This document shows, in pieces, positions 10,253-21,470 of a DNA stretch of 64,000 nucleotides (the first letter of the stretch is position 1; each line of letters starts with the position of its first letter). The translations under genes were made by a program, and so were the position numbers. The notes beneath the pieces are model-generated. The model worked only from the letters and a program-made list of their open reading frames with translations. It was not told the origin of the DNA and ran no database searches. Origin of the DNA: Lateolabrax maculatus (lineage: Eukaryota > Chordata > Actinopteri > Acropomatiformes > Lateolabracidae); the NCBI GenBank assembly GCA_031216445.1, contig CM062218.1:15484501-15548500 (forward strand), given 5' to 3'.

Positions 10253-10580
10253 TAGGAGTGGGGAATGAAGTGGTTTCACATAGAAATCACGATTCACACT
10301 TCTGAATTGATTTATAAATGCCAAAAATTGCTTTTTGTATGTAGTTAATACATTTATGTTGACGAAATGAAAGCGGCAGAACTCAGCTGCAAGAGCACAG
10401 TGAAGCACCCGGACGTGCACTCTTGAGATAACTTGACGGCTAGTTATGTTTCATATTGTGTTTAAGTGGAGTGAGAGCCTGAAAATAGTGCACATCTTTC
10501 TATTTATTCAGTTGAGAATTGATTCTGGATCAAATCATGACACCTAGAATCAGGATCAAGTCAAAAGATTCCCACCCCTA
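10253..10580. repeat. 328-bp MITE with TAGGRGTGGGGAAT ends
   Basis: The left terminus TAGGAGTGGGGAAT (10253-10266) is the inverted match of the right terminus ATTCCCACCCCTA (10568-10580). The flanking octamers CTTTCTAG and TTTTCTTG match at 6 of 8 bases, compatible with an aged 8-bp hAT target-site duplication. No transposase is encoded, so this is a non-autonomous element. Confidence 0.65.
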
Positions 10581-12672
10581 TTTTCTTGTATGATTAATGG
10601 CCCATATTAAATACATTCTTTCAGTCTTTAACATCAGCTGATATAAAATTGTGAAAACTGTGATTTCAGTTCTTGGATATTCTCATCACTGAAGACAATT
10701 CATTGTCAAAATCTTACAAGTACAATGTCAGTGGATGTAGAGACACATCACTTCCCTGTTTCCACAGTCAAATGCACAGGGGCTGCAAGATCACAAAGTG
10801 TAATGTGCTCCCTTCCCACCAGATGGTGATAGAGGCCTATATGAACGGTGCAGTAATACATGTAATGACCACTAGAGAGCAGTACCAATGCACCAATCCC
10901 TCAGATGCTACTGGTGGGCTGCAGTGTTGAGAAGTGTGATGTAGTCTCTCTGGCAGCACCTTGGACAGCGGCAATCTGGTGAGTCATACTGCCACTGTAT
11001 TCAGGATGTTTGGATTCAGCAGCAGAGGCCGTGGAGTAATTAATAGCCACATATTGACTGTTTGTTGAACAAGGAAAGGGGTGGAAAATGGAGGCTGTTT
11101 AACTTCTCTGTAACTCACCCTTACCTAACACAGTGGGGGAGACTGCAACAAGGAAAATATGTTTCTGATCTTACCAACAGAAGCTGATTAGAGGTTGATT
11201 TGAAGTATTTATTTTTTTTTACAAGTTACAAATACTGTTTACAGCCCATTTCTTTCCAACTCTTTCACTGAGATGACGGTGGAATTTAAAGTTGTTTGTT
11301 TGGATCAGAAATGCTTGACACCACTCTCAGATGTCTTGCCAGAATAACATGGATGTTTATAGAAAAAGAGCCGAGGACTGAGGGAATCGCATATTTTAAA
11401 AGCTCCTTTTATGCAGCGCAGTCGTTTGGCAATAGAACAGCTTTATGTGGGTGAATCTTATTGTGCAGTGCAGCTTTCTGCCCTTGGCTCCTTCGCAGGG
11501 AGCCCAGCCAGTGTTGATGAGTGTGAGTGGATGGTGAATGACAGGCCGAGACATTGCCAGTCAATCAGCAGAGTTGTCTGGCCCCTCTCCTTCACTCTCT
11601 AGGGGATAAGATATGTGTCATCCTCCCATGAGGCATCACACCACGCTGCTGCCTCCATCCTCCCTTTACTTTGCCAAGTTCTCCCCGCTCTACTCTGCTT
11701 CTCCGTGCTAGTTGGTCTACACTATTCATCCCCTCTGGCTTATCTCTATTGGAAGTAATTTCCCTTCTTTTTTCTTCTCTTCTCCTCTTCTACCTTCTTC
11801 TTCCCATCTTTATTCACCTGTTTGCTTATCAGCCTAGTTCTCATCTTCAACTCCAGCTGCTTCTTTCCATCTTCTGCCTTTCCTGTGGATTTGCTGCTCT
11901 GCAGTACCACGCAGCTTCACCCTGTAACCCCATCTACCTCTCATTCAACGTTCCATTTCTCCCCCTCAAGCACTATCTCTCCTCTCCGTTCTCTCCCTCT
12001 CTCGCTCAAAGCTGATAAAAGACAAAAACCGAAGCAGCAAGTAAACAGCAGATGAGTGGTTTTCGGTGGTTGTATACCGACTGAGCTTCATTTATTTGCT
12101 CAACGAAAATGAAATAGTTATCCAGAGCAGAATACTACAGTAGAGAAGGGGTCTTGGTTGGGCTGACAACATTTTTCCTCTCTTAATGGACATGTCAGCA
12201 GCCATATCAATAGCTCCAAAGCAGCCTTAAACAGGCCAGTCTATCCTGATACATTATGCGTTAAGTGGCCGGTTTAACAAACGCCTCTATTAATTGGATG
12301 TATGTGAGCTCTCTATTCATTAGCAGTTATGGTCACGCCGTTCCAGTAGGCAGGTGTGCATATTTCCTTTGTTTTCAATCTTCATCGTATCTCTCTGTGT
12401 CTCTTTTCTCATGTCTAACTTTAGATCTGTCACACTCTGTGATTTGGAGGAGGTGTTCTGTGCCGCCTGAGCATTTCCTCCACTTCAGCACGTATCTGAT
12501 TAGCTTTGGGAACCAACAATGTGCAATAAGTGTCATGGCACCACACCACACACACGCACACTCTACATGTGCTACTTAATTAGCAACCATTCCTTGTTCC
12601 TTTCCCACCTGTGAAGAAATAAGACATGGGGCAAAGCAGGTTGGACCTCTTAATAAATAAGTAGGCCTAACA
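10581..12672. other. No gene seen; pyrimidine-rich tract
   Basis: There is no recognisable exon. A strongly C/T-biased stretch (about 11650-12010) creates long ORFs of low-complexity Ser/Leu/Pro composition that are not credible proteins. Segments around 10790-10930 and 11400-11560 look unique but are uninterpreted. Confidence 0.55.
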
Positions 12673-13240
12673 GTGCACAGTAGGGGTGGGATAAAAATGA
12701 AATAAATAAATATACGATCCACAGTCTTCTTTTGTCAATTTTGAATTTAATTAGTCATTTAATTTGAAATTGTAAACAGAATTAAAATGTAAACAACACA
12801 AAATTGCACTCTACAATTTCTGAAAATCTCACACTTGCAAATAAGTCTTTAAAATAACACAATATTTAAATAAAAATAATAGGTATTGTCATTTATCACT
12901 ATGAAACACAAATCTATTTAATATCTTAATCTTTTCTCTATCATTTTAACTTGCATATTGTCAACAGCTTTGAATGGCACCATATCCTTCACTAAATACA
13001 TTGCGACTGCCTCTTCCATCGCTTGCCGCTTTGTTTGTGGTTTTTTTGACTGCTCAAATATTTCGGTCAACAATAACTTGTTTTTGTCTCGTGGGATGCT
13101 TAGGCTGTGCTGCCCTGAGTGAAGCGCTGTTCGCTTTGGGAGGCTTTCTTTTAAGATGGTTGAATAGGTTTGTCGTACTACTTCTAGAAGAGCCCACCGT
13201 TGCTTGATAAAGTTTACAGATAACTCTGGCTTAGGTAATG
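12673..13240 (-). mobile_element. Decayed hAT element with BED-finger fossil
   Basis: The left end reads CAGTAGGGGTGGGAT (about 12676), a hAT-like terminus. Reading leftward on the minus strand, there are remains of the N-terminal part of a ZBED-like transposase (12951-13200), then AT-rich noncoding sequence to the terminus. The rest of the transposase is missing, so this is an internally deleted copy. The right boundary is unclear. Confidence 0.5.
12951..13200 (-). pseudogene. hAT transposase fragment, BED zinc-finger region
   Basis: On the minus strand, codons ending at 13054 read ...SSTTNLFNHLKRKPP...QVIVDRNI and then a stop. NTTNLFNHLK-RKHP is the signature of the second half of the BED finger of teleost ZBED/hAT transposases, here with the first His of the HxxxxH part replaced by Pro. 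After a frameshift, 13022-12951 reads AVAMYLVKDMVPFKAVDN, the segment following the finger. The stop and frameshift make it non-functional. It is too short for a domesticated gene. Confidence 0.6.
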
Positions 13241-14140
13241 TCTGACACCATTATTGTACCATTGACGTTGAGTTCTTTGTTGGCACAAGTTCCTCATCCG
13301 AGCAATGTGTGATGAATGTTGTTTGTTCTATGCTTCTATGCAATCCTCACACTTAAACCAGTGTTAAACCAAGTATGTTTTAACTTTCCTCCTCTGTGGT
13401 ACACTGGTCTTTCCATGAGCGATCGGTTTTTCAGGGTCAGCTGTCAAAACACTCTCTAGAGACGGCGTCAGTATCCCAGGTGTAATCTGTTCTGGCAGAC
13501 AGCTGATCCAAGCTGAGTGAAGCGGCTGCCAAGGAATCCGGTTTGAATGCCAACGCTTCCCTCCAGTCTCTCACTGACAACGAGCGAGCCAAGTCCATCT
13601 CTGGGGTCAAACTGCTAATCAAAACAAAGGCATTAGCTATTCTTTTGCAGTGTACAACAAACACTCCACCCGCTGACTTACAACCTTGCTTCACAAGAGC
13701 CTGTCTCCGGGATAGTCCATGTTTAAACTAAGCATTCAACCACGTAATTCTAATCTAACAGTAATGGTCAAATCATTGACTCAATAATGCTTTCTTTTCA
13801 GTGCTGCCCTTTTCCACTATTGACTCTTGGTACAAAGCTTTGCTCATTGACTACTGCCAGAGTGATATTCCAGGGAGTGGATGAGAGGGGGTTGGAGAGG
13901 TGATCTCACCATTATCCCTAAGCTACTCGTCTATTGTGGGCAGATCAAAGTGGTATTTATGCGAGGATAGCATTCTGGATATGTACAAGCCACATTGTGG
14001 TGGAGAAGTATATTCAGATATTATATGAAAGCCTCTCCATTAATGACAATGAAAGATGAAAGGTTGTTGGCCCAAATCATCAGGTGGAAGCTCAAAAGCA
14101 ATCCAATGAAATATAAATAAAATAAGATAACATTCTGTTT
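13241..14140. other. No gene seen
   Basis: The part to about 13330 may still be decayed hAT sequence. The rest shows no exon, repeat terminus or RNA gene. Overlapping ORFs on both strands at 13437-13731 are uninterpreted and probably chance. Confidence 0.5.
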
Positions 14141-14590
14141 TAAAGGAATAGTTTGACATTTTGGGAAATATACTTGTTAAATCTTTTTTGTTTAATCCGT
14201 AGAAGTATAAAGACGTTTAAGTTGTGGTTTTACAGCAGTGTTATGTGCGGGACTATTTCTAAGCCAGGTCCAGTACTTTCTTGGAGTCTCCACTACTTGC
14301 CTGGCAACCTCACGATGATAACAAGAATCCAGGAAATTACACTGCCAGTCAGAGAAATAATCCCACACATAACCCCCCTTTTTGTATGAATTACAAAACT
14401 ATAAAAAAAATTATAAACACGATATAACATGTTAATTAGTGACGCCTACTGGTACTGGTAGGTGGATTTCATTATCTTTGGACATAGCCAGGTTAGCTAT
14501 ATCCCCCAGTTTTCAGTCTTATGCCAAACTAAGTCGACCTGCTGCTGGCTGCTTCATATTTACCACACAGACACGATAGTGTCTTTATAC
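14141..14590 (+). repeat. MITE, TAAAGGAATAGTT family, copy 2
   Basis: It begins TAAAGGAATAGTTTGACA, then a TTGGGAAATA block, and carries the internal GGACATAGCCAGGTTAGC and CTGCTGGCTGCTTCATA blocks shared with the copies at 3019 and 31397. The right end is lost near the ACACGATAGTG block, so it is 3'-truncated. A central insertion or divergence is likely, since it is longer than copy 1. Confidence 0.65.
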
Positions 14591-15359
14591 CCTACTTTGT
14601 TTTAAACCAAAAGTGTAGGCAGACATTCATCATATTAATTTCTTTTTCAGCATTTCCAAAATACAAAAGAGCCACCTGTAAATGTATTAAGTTGTCAATC
14701 AAGGAATGAATCACTGCTTTTGCTCACATACTTTTCATCTTGTGTACTTTACTTTCTAAGAGGAACACATCCAATGAATGAAGCACTTACAGAACAAAGT
14801 ACACTAACCTCCTCAACTGTACAATTCTGAAGCAAAGTTATTTTAATACAAGCTCGACTGAAGCTGTCACAGTTCGATGTATACATTGAGCTCATCAGCG
14901 TGTGAGATTGATGCATCTGTAGGTGCTTCGCAGCTTCACACAGAAGCTGTGCCTGTTCTGAAGATAAAAGTGCAGGCGCTGATGTTTTCATTTAATGACA
15001 GACAACATGCATCATCTATCTAAAAAATAAATTTAATCTCACCACCAGAATCTCTCTCTTGGTTGCATTACATTTTCTAAAAAGAGGTTTAGACAGCAAC
15101 CTTGTGAACCTGTCAAACTGCTGTTCTGTAGTTCTGCAAGGTTTGTTAAGAAAATGTTCAAATGGCTGTTAAATTTCAATAATTAAGCGTTGTTTTTAAC
15201 TGTGCTTTTAAAAATGTGTAAGCCAGGTTTGGGAAAGTCAAATGTTCATGAGTGCAGACCACTTGTAACTTTAGCAGTAAAAGTGATTCATGTAAAAGTC
15301 AAGTTTAAAGACTCCCAACTTCCTAAGGTACAGATTCATGGCTATGTTTTGAGATAATG
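14591..15359. other. No gene seen
   Basis: AT-rich sequence without a recognised exon or repeat boundary. The minus-strand ORF at 14749-14991 has no known domain. Confidence 0.5.
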
Positions 15360-15850
15360 AGGTAACTGGGGTCTCTCTTTATTTTTATGCCCCTGTGCCG
15401 GCGATAGCTGTGGCCGCAGGCATTATTTTTTCGGGTTGTCCTTCCCATTCTTGTGAGCGTGATATCTCAGAATATTCCTGTTTGGAGGGAATTTGATTAC
15501 ATTTGGCTCAAACGTTAGGACTTTGTAACTGATAAGAATTTGGTGGTCAAAGGTCAAATGTCACTGTGACCTCATGAAACACGTTTTTGGCCATAAGTCA
15601 AGAATTGATACGCTAATTATGACAAAATTTCACACAATTAGGATTAAAAAAAAAAAACAAATGGGACAAAATGATGAAGTGATGACATTTTATATCCAAA
15701 AGGTCAAAGGTCAACTTTACTGCGACTTCATAATGAACTGCAAAAACACTTTTCTAGCTATTATTTAACGCCATAACTCAGGATCTGAAGGGGAGACTGA
15801 ATTAGTGACGCTAATCTTGGGTGCTCACCTTGAAACTGTTGTGATTGTAT
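15360..15850 (+). repeat. Interspersed repeat, GGTCAAAGGTCACTGTGACC family, copy 1
   Basis: The block contains GTGATATCTCAG, GGTGGTCAAAGGTCAAATG, TCACTGTGACCTCATGAAAC, GGCCATAAGTCAAGAATT and AAAAGGTCAAAGGTCAAC. I recognise this series from teleost interspersed repeats. A second, shorter copy lies at 53400-53640, roughly 75 percent similar by eye. The two GGTCAAAGGTCA units resemble nuclear-receptor direct repeats, a property of the repeat rather than proof of function. Confidence 0.6.
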
Positions 15851-15851
15851 A

Positions 15852-15995
15852 GATCTTCTTCGCTACTGGGTTGAAGATGTGTGTGAAGCATCCACGTTTT
15901 AGAATTTGTAGCTTCTTTGCAGCAACATTCATATTTGAAGTATTGTCAACTGTCATGGCTACAACTTTGTGTTCTGTCAGAATCCGCTTTATTGC
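15852..15995 (-). pseudogene. hAT transposase fragment, catalytic-domain segment
   Basis: The minus strand from 15995 to 15852 is open for 48 codons and reads AIKRILTEHK, VAMTVDNTSNMNVAAKKLQ, then RGCFTHIFNPVAKK. The motif VDNASNM followed by a GCFAHTLNLA-like segment marks the RNase H-like catalytic domain of ZBED1-like hAT transposases; here HIFNP replaces HTLNL. Both flanks lose similarity. It cannot be continuous with the BED fragment at 13 kb, because on the minus strand the N-terminal part would have to lie at higher coordinates. Confidence 0.65.
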
Positions 15996-16034
15996 TTAAA
16001 CATGTGAAATTTGACTTTGTTTTTGTATATGAGG

Positions 16035-16840
16035 GAGGAAGATGAGAAACCCCAGGTGTCACCAAACAGACCTTAGCCACACAACCTCCACTCCACCATC
16101 GAGACCTGGAAGACGACACACTACAAAGACTCACAAGAATCAATCATAGGTAGTAAACAAGAACAAGCACATAAAGGGAGAAAGAGACAAAGACAACATG
16201 CCAAGACGGCTTTGATTTTGTCCCTCGTCCTCATCTCTGCCACAGCCTCCACACTGTCCAGTTCCAATCTGATCACCTAGCTGACCTTCCTTAACAGCTT
16301 GTTGAGACTGCTGACCTCCGAGCCTTGACACCTCAACAGTCACAAAGAACAGAGCACTGGCTACTACAGACTGATAGAAGATCAGCAGGAGCCTGTTGCA
16401 TACACAGACGGATCTCAGTCTCCTCAGGAACAACACGTAGTGTTGTGAGTCCAGTCCATTTTTTTTATTGATTTGGACCCCAAGGTACTTGTATGAGTCC
16501 ACCCTCTCGACTCCCTCTCCCTGGATGACAACCAGGACAGGGGGCCACCTGTCCCTCTGGTAGTCCACCACAAGCTCATTGGTTTTGCTGATATTGAGCT
16601 TCAGGTGATTGTCATTGCACCATGTGACAAAGCTCTTTATCAGTACTCCTGTAAAAATAGTTTCTAAGTGAAGTTTCTCATTGGAAATGATTCACTGGAG
16701 TCATACATGTCAATATAGTCATGACTTCCATTTTGCAAAAAAATACACTGAAAACCTTTTTATTAAATTCCTTCAAAGTCTTCACTATATATATAAGTCT
16801 GGACAGACATGAATGTAAACTGTAACTTGATTGGTTGATG
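16035..16840 (-). mobile_element. Composite repeat unit containing LINE fragment, copy 1
   Basis: The unit has three parts: 16041-16335, about 97 percent identical by eye (8 differences in about 295) to 54043-54347; 16336-16646, a LINE reverse-transcriptase segment absent from the second copy; and about 16690-16840, aligned to 54362-54510 with clearly more differences (about 12 in 97). The LINE C-terminal segment lies within the first, shared part, so both copies descend from one LINE-containing ancestor. Confidence 0.65.
16199..16646 (-). pseudogene. L2/CR1-like LINE reverse transcriptase fragment
   Basis: The minus strand reads LIKSFVTWCNDNHLKLN, SKTNELVVDYQR, VDSYKYLGVQINKK, RRLRSVCVCNRLLLIFYQ and SVVASALFFV, the end of the palm and the thumb of a non-LTR retrotransposon reverse transcriptase. 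After a frameshift near 16335 it continues SSLNKLLRKVS, a stop, and LDSVEAVAEMRTRDKIKA, where similarity ends near 16199. The catalytic YADD region is missing (5' truncation), so it is dead. A 143-codon ORF over the region joins the true frame to a wrong frame. The clade is called from motifs only. Confidence 0.7.
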
Positions 16841-17540
16841 GAGGCATACAACCACGCAGCGGTAATTCTAGTTTCACTTTTTTTTTATCCTGTCTGTAGA
16901 AAAAGGCAAGAGACGTTGGCATTTGCTGATTGCTGATAGCGAATGCACCGCATGTAGCAGGGCTTGCATACCTAATGCCGGAAGGCTGGAACTCCGATTG
17001 CAATCAGGGGAACCGAGCGAGGTGGTGGGAGGGAACAAACAATAATACATCCAAATTCAACAAGTACAGTTGACAGAGGGCACCAGAGACAGGCAGAGGA
17101 GTGGGTGAATATGAGGCCAGCTTAATTGACAGCTGATTCTACATCGCAGACCTCCAACCTTTGCTGCTTTTGTTTTTTTTAACGCACATACTCAGTCATT
17201 TCCAAATGCATGTATAATTCAACCCTGTTTCTGCGGCAGAGCCCATATAGAAACAACATATAAGCCTATTTAGTATTCCAACCATTTGCTGGACACACAG
17301 AGGCAAACACCTACCGCTGTCAAGATGTATAACAGGTTTCCTGTTGGTGGAGGTTGTTGGAGTGGCAGGAGAGGAAGTCAGAGTGTGACGAGAGGTCGAG
17401 GAACTGATGAATTTGTCTTCATGCAAATAAACCAGTGCACTATTTTGTGTGTGTGTGTGTGTGAAATAAACCTAAGAGGGAGGGCAAATCAGGAAATTCA
17501 TGCCTGTGGGGCTTTTTGCGTGTATGTATGTATGTATGTA

Positions 17541-17588
<48 letters not shown>

Positions 17589-20480
17589 AACATGATGCAA
17601 AAGCTCCATAGTCCCACAGTGTTTACTGTTAGATGACTATTCTACATTCAGGGCCAGGCACCTGAGGCTTTCTTTTCAGCTGTCTCCAGTAGTGAGAGGG
17701 AGAGGACAGTAAAAGGTCTTGGGAAAGGTCTGCCAAGGGCTTGGCCTCTTGTAGCTAATCAGACTCTCTCTCCAGGCTGCTTGTCCATTCGAGGCCTTAG
17801 CCTCAATCTGACTACAGACAAAGACTTGTTAGGACATAAACTCCTGGTGACAAACTGTTCCGTTACCCTAGGCAAGCACACATGGAGCGTTGTGCATAGT
17901 TTGCATGCAGTACGCTCACTCATGCAGAAAGGCAACAGTATAACCAGTGTACTTTTTCTTTATTCTCATGTAACCTTTTCTTCTTATCTACCTTTTATAG
18001 TATGCTCAACTCACGCTGCAAAGACTAAATTCTCCATTCTCTTTATCCGTCTTTTTCCCTGGGGCATTCAGTCTATCCTGCCCCATCACTAGTGAAGCTA
18101 GAGTGGCACAGATTAATCTTAAGTGACAGGATTCAGAGGCCTTATGCCCTGAAATGCCCTTTGCAGAACCTCTGCAAAGGGTTGGCATAGTGTGGATGTT
18201 GACTTGATTGAGTGTGGCTCTGACAACTGCAATTATTTGCAGACAAGGTGCAAATCAGTGGCTTTAAGGGACAGACTTGAGAATGTTCAATTCAAGTTTG
18301 GAATATGATTACATGTTTCGCAAGGAAATTCAATATTGCAGAGAGTATTGTGTTTCAGGGCGTCACACGAGGGTTATCTTTGTTTCATCAAGTTGTGTGA
18401 AAGAAGTCCAATCCAATTTTGGAATTGCGGAAACACAAAGGATAAAAGTTTCCTTTTGCTGCCTGCAGCGCCACTACTGCTACCATAAGCACTGCAGTCA
18501 ATAAATATATGAGACAATCTCCCCCTTCCACCCTTATATCAGACAGACTCTAAATCCAGTCTGGGATGCATTCACTGCTATCTGATCCCTGCTGTCACAT
18601 TCCCTGCAACACACTCACACACACTTACACACATTTCACTGCCAACACAGTACCTACCCAGCTTGCATGGTTGCCTCTATATTTCATAATGCGTCATGTA
18701 CCAATGTGAGATATGGTCCCTGATTTCATTTATGTGGAGCAATGGTGGCTCTCTTATCTGTGCTGGAGTGAAATAGCTGTGCATCAATGTCGTTAATATG
18801 TCAGTCGCAAACTGATGGTGTGTTTACATGCTGTAGAGAGCTACAGTGGAGCATTTGGAAGCCGCAGCAATACAGGAAAGTTCAGATAAATGTAGTATTA
18901 AGTTGTTGATGCTGATGTTACCTGTGAATTTGATTTTTACTTTCTAATTCTTCATTCAGTGTGAAGCTAGGCACTGGGTTGGATTTTCTGGTGTCGGAGC
19001 TTAGATTATGTGAAAGGACTTCATAAATGATTAGACCGAACGTTACTTACTGAAGTCCATTTACTTACATCGTCCTTGAACGATCACCTTTGTAGCATGT
19101 TGATTGAAGAGTGTGATGAATGTGTTTCAAAATGTGTGATTAAAAATGATGCTCAGGCAAAAGCTAGATTCCTGTTTTACACTAAATTTTTTTCCCCTTC
19201 AGTTGAATACAGTATTTTGTTAAAAAATATTTCTGTTTTACAAATTTACAAAGGTTTCACTTAAAACACAAGCATTTAATTTTGTTTAAGACACCACTAA
19301 AACATACCAAATGTTTATTTTCCAGATAGATTCACAATTAACAACTTGTTCAACCTTTTGTAACCCAATTTATAATTTCCTTGATTAAAGTTGTGTCCTA
19401 TTCCAACATGTTAATGGGTACAAAATAGAATATGGCTCCAGCTGTGAGTGAGAGCCTTTCTTTATTCTTTCAGTTCTCAAGACTGCTGCAAATCACACAA
19501 AATAGGATAGAAAGGTAGATGGAAAGCAATCAGTGGATATTTTTTAATATCCTCATGAGCCAATTCCACTATCTTAGAGCTCCCTTTTCATTTTTATAAA
19601 ATCATATTATTTATTTCCATCTGCTATTGATTGCTGCGGGTTCTGTGCTGCTATGGGCTTTGTGCTCAGTAATTGAATCTGATGGTCTGGTCCAGATGGA
19701 AACTTTGTATTCTGAGGAACAACAAGCTGAGCTGTTGGCTTACGGAGATAGCGAAAAGAAAGCACAGACATCTAGCCAGCCATCCCAAACCCACAAGCAT
19801 AACTAATCATCGCACAGCGTTCTGCCTCTCATCAAAGCAGCAGGAACTTGTAGGGATTCTTAAGTTGACTGTACTCGAAGTGTAACTCTGTGAGATGTGC
19901 AAGCATCAATGTGAATGCCCAAATATAGACCAGTGCTGCATGTACCCGCACTAAATCAGTCAGCTAAAATTTTAGTTCCAGCCTGAGCTGGAGCGCCATG
20001 CTGTGACTATGAACATCTGGGCATGTGCTATCTATCAGGATCAGCAGTAAGCTCACAACTGGATCAAAATCTTTACAGTGTTTGAAATATGACAAAATGT
20101 CAATGTGAATGTTGAGCTCCAAATCACTTCTGCTTCACACAGTCACTGTATACTCATAACACTCCATCATAGCTCAACTTAAAAGACCTCTCGCAGACGC
20201 TTCTTGGTTTCTTGGCATTATAAACTCCCCTCCATTCACTAGTTGTCGTTCTTGTTCTACATAAGCAGTCCACTCATTCCCTAAGGTTCAAGCAAACTGT
20301 ATAATAATGACTCTGAATACCAGATATGGAGTTTTAACATTTGAAATTATTCCATAATTTCTGACTAATGCGTGACTAATAGCTTTCTTGCTCTTTCCGT
20401 CTTCTAGCCTATCTCGTCCCCTCCTTCCCCCCTCACTTGGCTCTTAGTTTCTAATAGCTTGCTTTCACTGCCTCTTTCCT
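16841..20480. other. No gene seen; microsatellites
   Basis: No recognised exon. It holds a short GT run (about 17447-17462), the compound microsatellite at 17519-17588, and short CA-rich sequence near 18610-18640. Remaining ORFs of 60-116 codons are without domains. Confidence 0.55.
17519..17588. repeat. Compound microsatellite (TGTA)n(TG)n(TA)n
   Basis: Seven or so TGTA units run directly into about fifteen TG units and then about seven TA units. Confidence 0.95.
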
Positions 20481-21470
20481 GCAGTTTGTTAAGAGATGTG
20501 GCGAAAACACATTGGGAAAGCAAGGGATAAAAAGCTGCCACTTTGCCAGAGGAAGTTTTAATTGGGGCCCAGGGGAAAAGTGCTCCTCCCGTTTTTGCAA
20601 ATTCTCTCTGCTCTTTATGGAAGAGATGAGCAGAAATCCGATGCCCAATAGGGAAATGGGATGCAGTTACGTAGACAAAAAAAATTCAAAAAAGGATGCC
20701 GCTGCGCATGTTCATAAGACGCCTGCTTGTGTTTGTTTTTATAAAACAGCAGAGCTCTCTCCCTAAACGATGCAGCACTTTTGAAATCATCTATGGTGTT
20801 CAACTGTCACTCAAAATTTCATCATGCAGCCTTAAATGTCTCGGAGGACTTGAACAAGACTAACTGTGGAATAATATGTTATGCATGCAAATAGAAATTA
20901 AAAGACACTGGCATGAATAAACCATTGCTGGATTTCACTACAACCCCAGAACAAAGATTATTCCTTAAATCTTTGGGAGTCATTTTTCAAATCTGTGTCA
21001 CTTCTAAAGCTGTTGTCTCACACCCTCACCCTGCACTGCATTCTTTCCTCCTTCCACCGTCTCTTTCTCCAAGTTCATTCAAGTACTGGGCCATATTGAG
21101 TTTCTGTCCAGGCGCAGCCACAAACTGCCACCAACGCTCGGCCTAAACTCTAAAGAAATGTCTATCAAAAGTCAGGCGAACGGGAGGAGCAGCGCATAAC
21201 AACAATGGCGGCGGGAGTGACCTCTTGACAGAGTGACATCACCAAGAGTAATTGCCTGTCATGTGCCGTACTGTTTCACATTTCACATAAAAGCCCCCTC
21301 TGTTATTCATTTAAAGTTAAGCCGGGGTGGCCAAGGTCGCCGCACTTGTCCTGTAAAGAGAGGGATAATTGAACACCACACCTTCTCTCCGGACTGCCAC
21401 GGGATGGAGTGACAGCAGTGACAAGATTGACTGGAGGTTAAGAAAAGAGGCATTTGAATTTGAATACAGC
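20481..21470. promoter_or_regulatory. Candidate conserved noncoding block
   Basis: A stretch without recognised repeats and with more balanced composition. It includes a GC-containing core at about 21165-21400 with TGACAGAGTGACATCACC (about 21227-21244), TAATTG and CAATGGCGGC, resembling clustered homeodomain/TALE/CREB-type sites. No codon-like conservation can be judged from one sequence. This is a guess for comparative testing, not an annotation of function. Confidence 0.25.

Noticed and set aside
11671..12055. Two overlapping ORFs of 77 and 114 codons
   Set aside because: They are products of a pyrimidine-rich tract with low-complexity Ser/Leu/Pro content.
16140..16571. 143-codon ORF as an intact LINE protein
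   Set aside because: Only its first part is in the reverse-transcriptase frame. After the frameshift near 16335 the rest is the wrong frame, and the catalytic region is missing.
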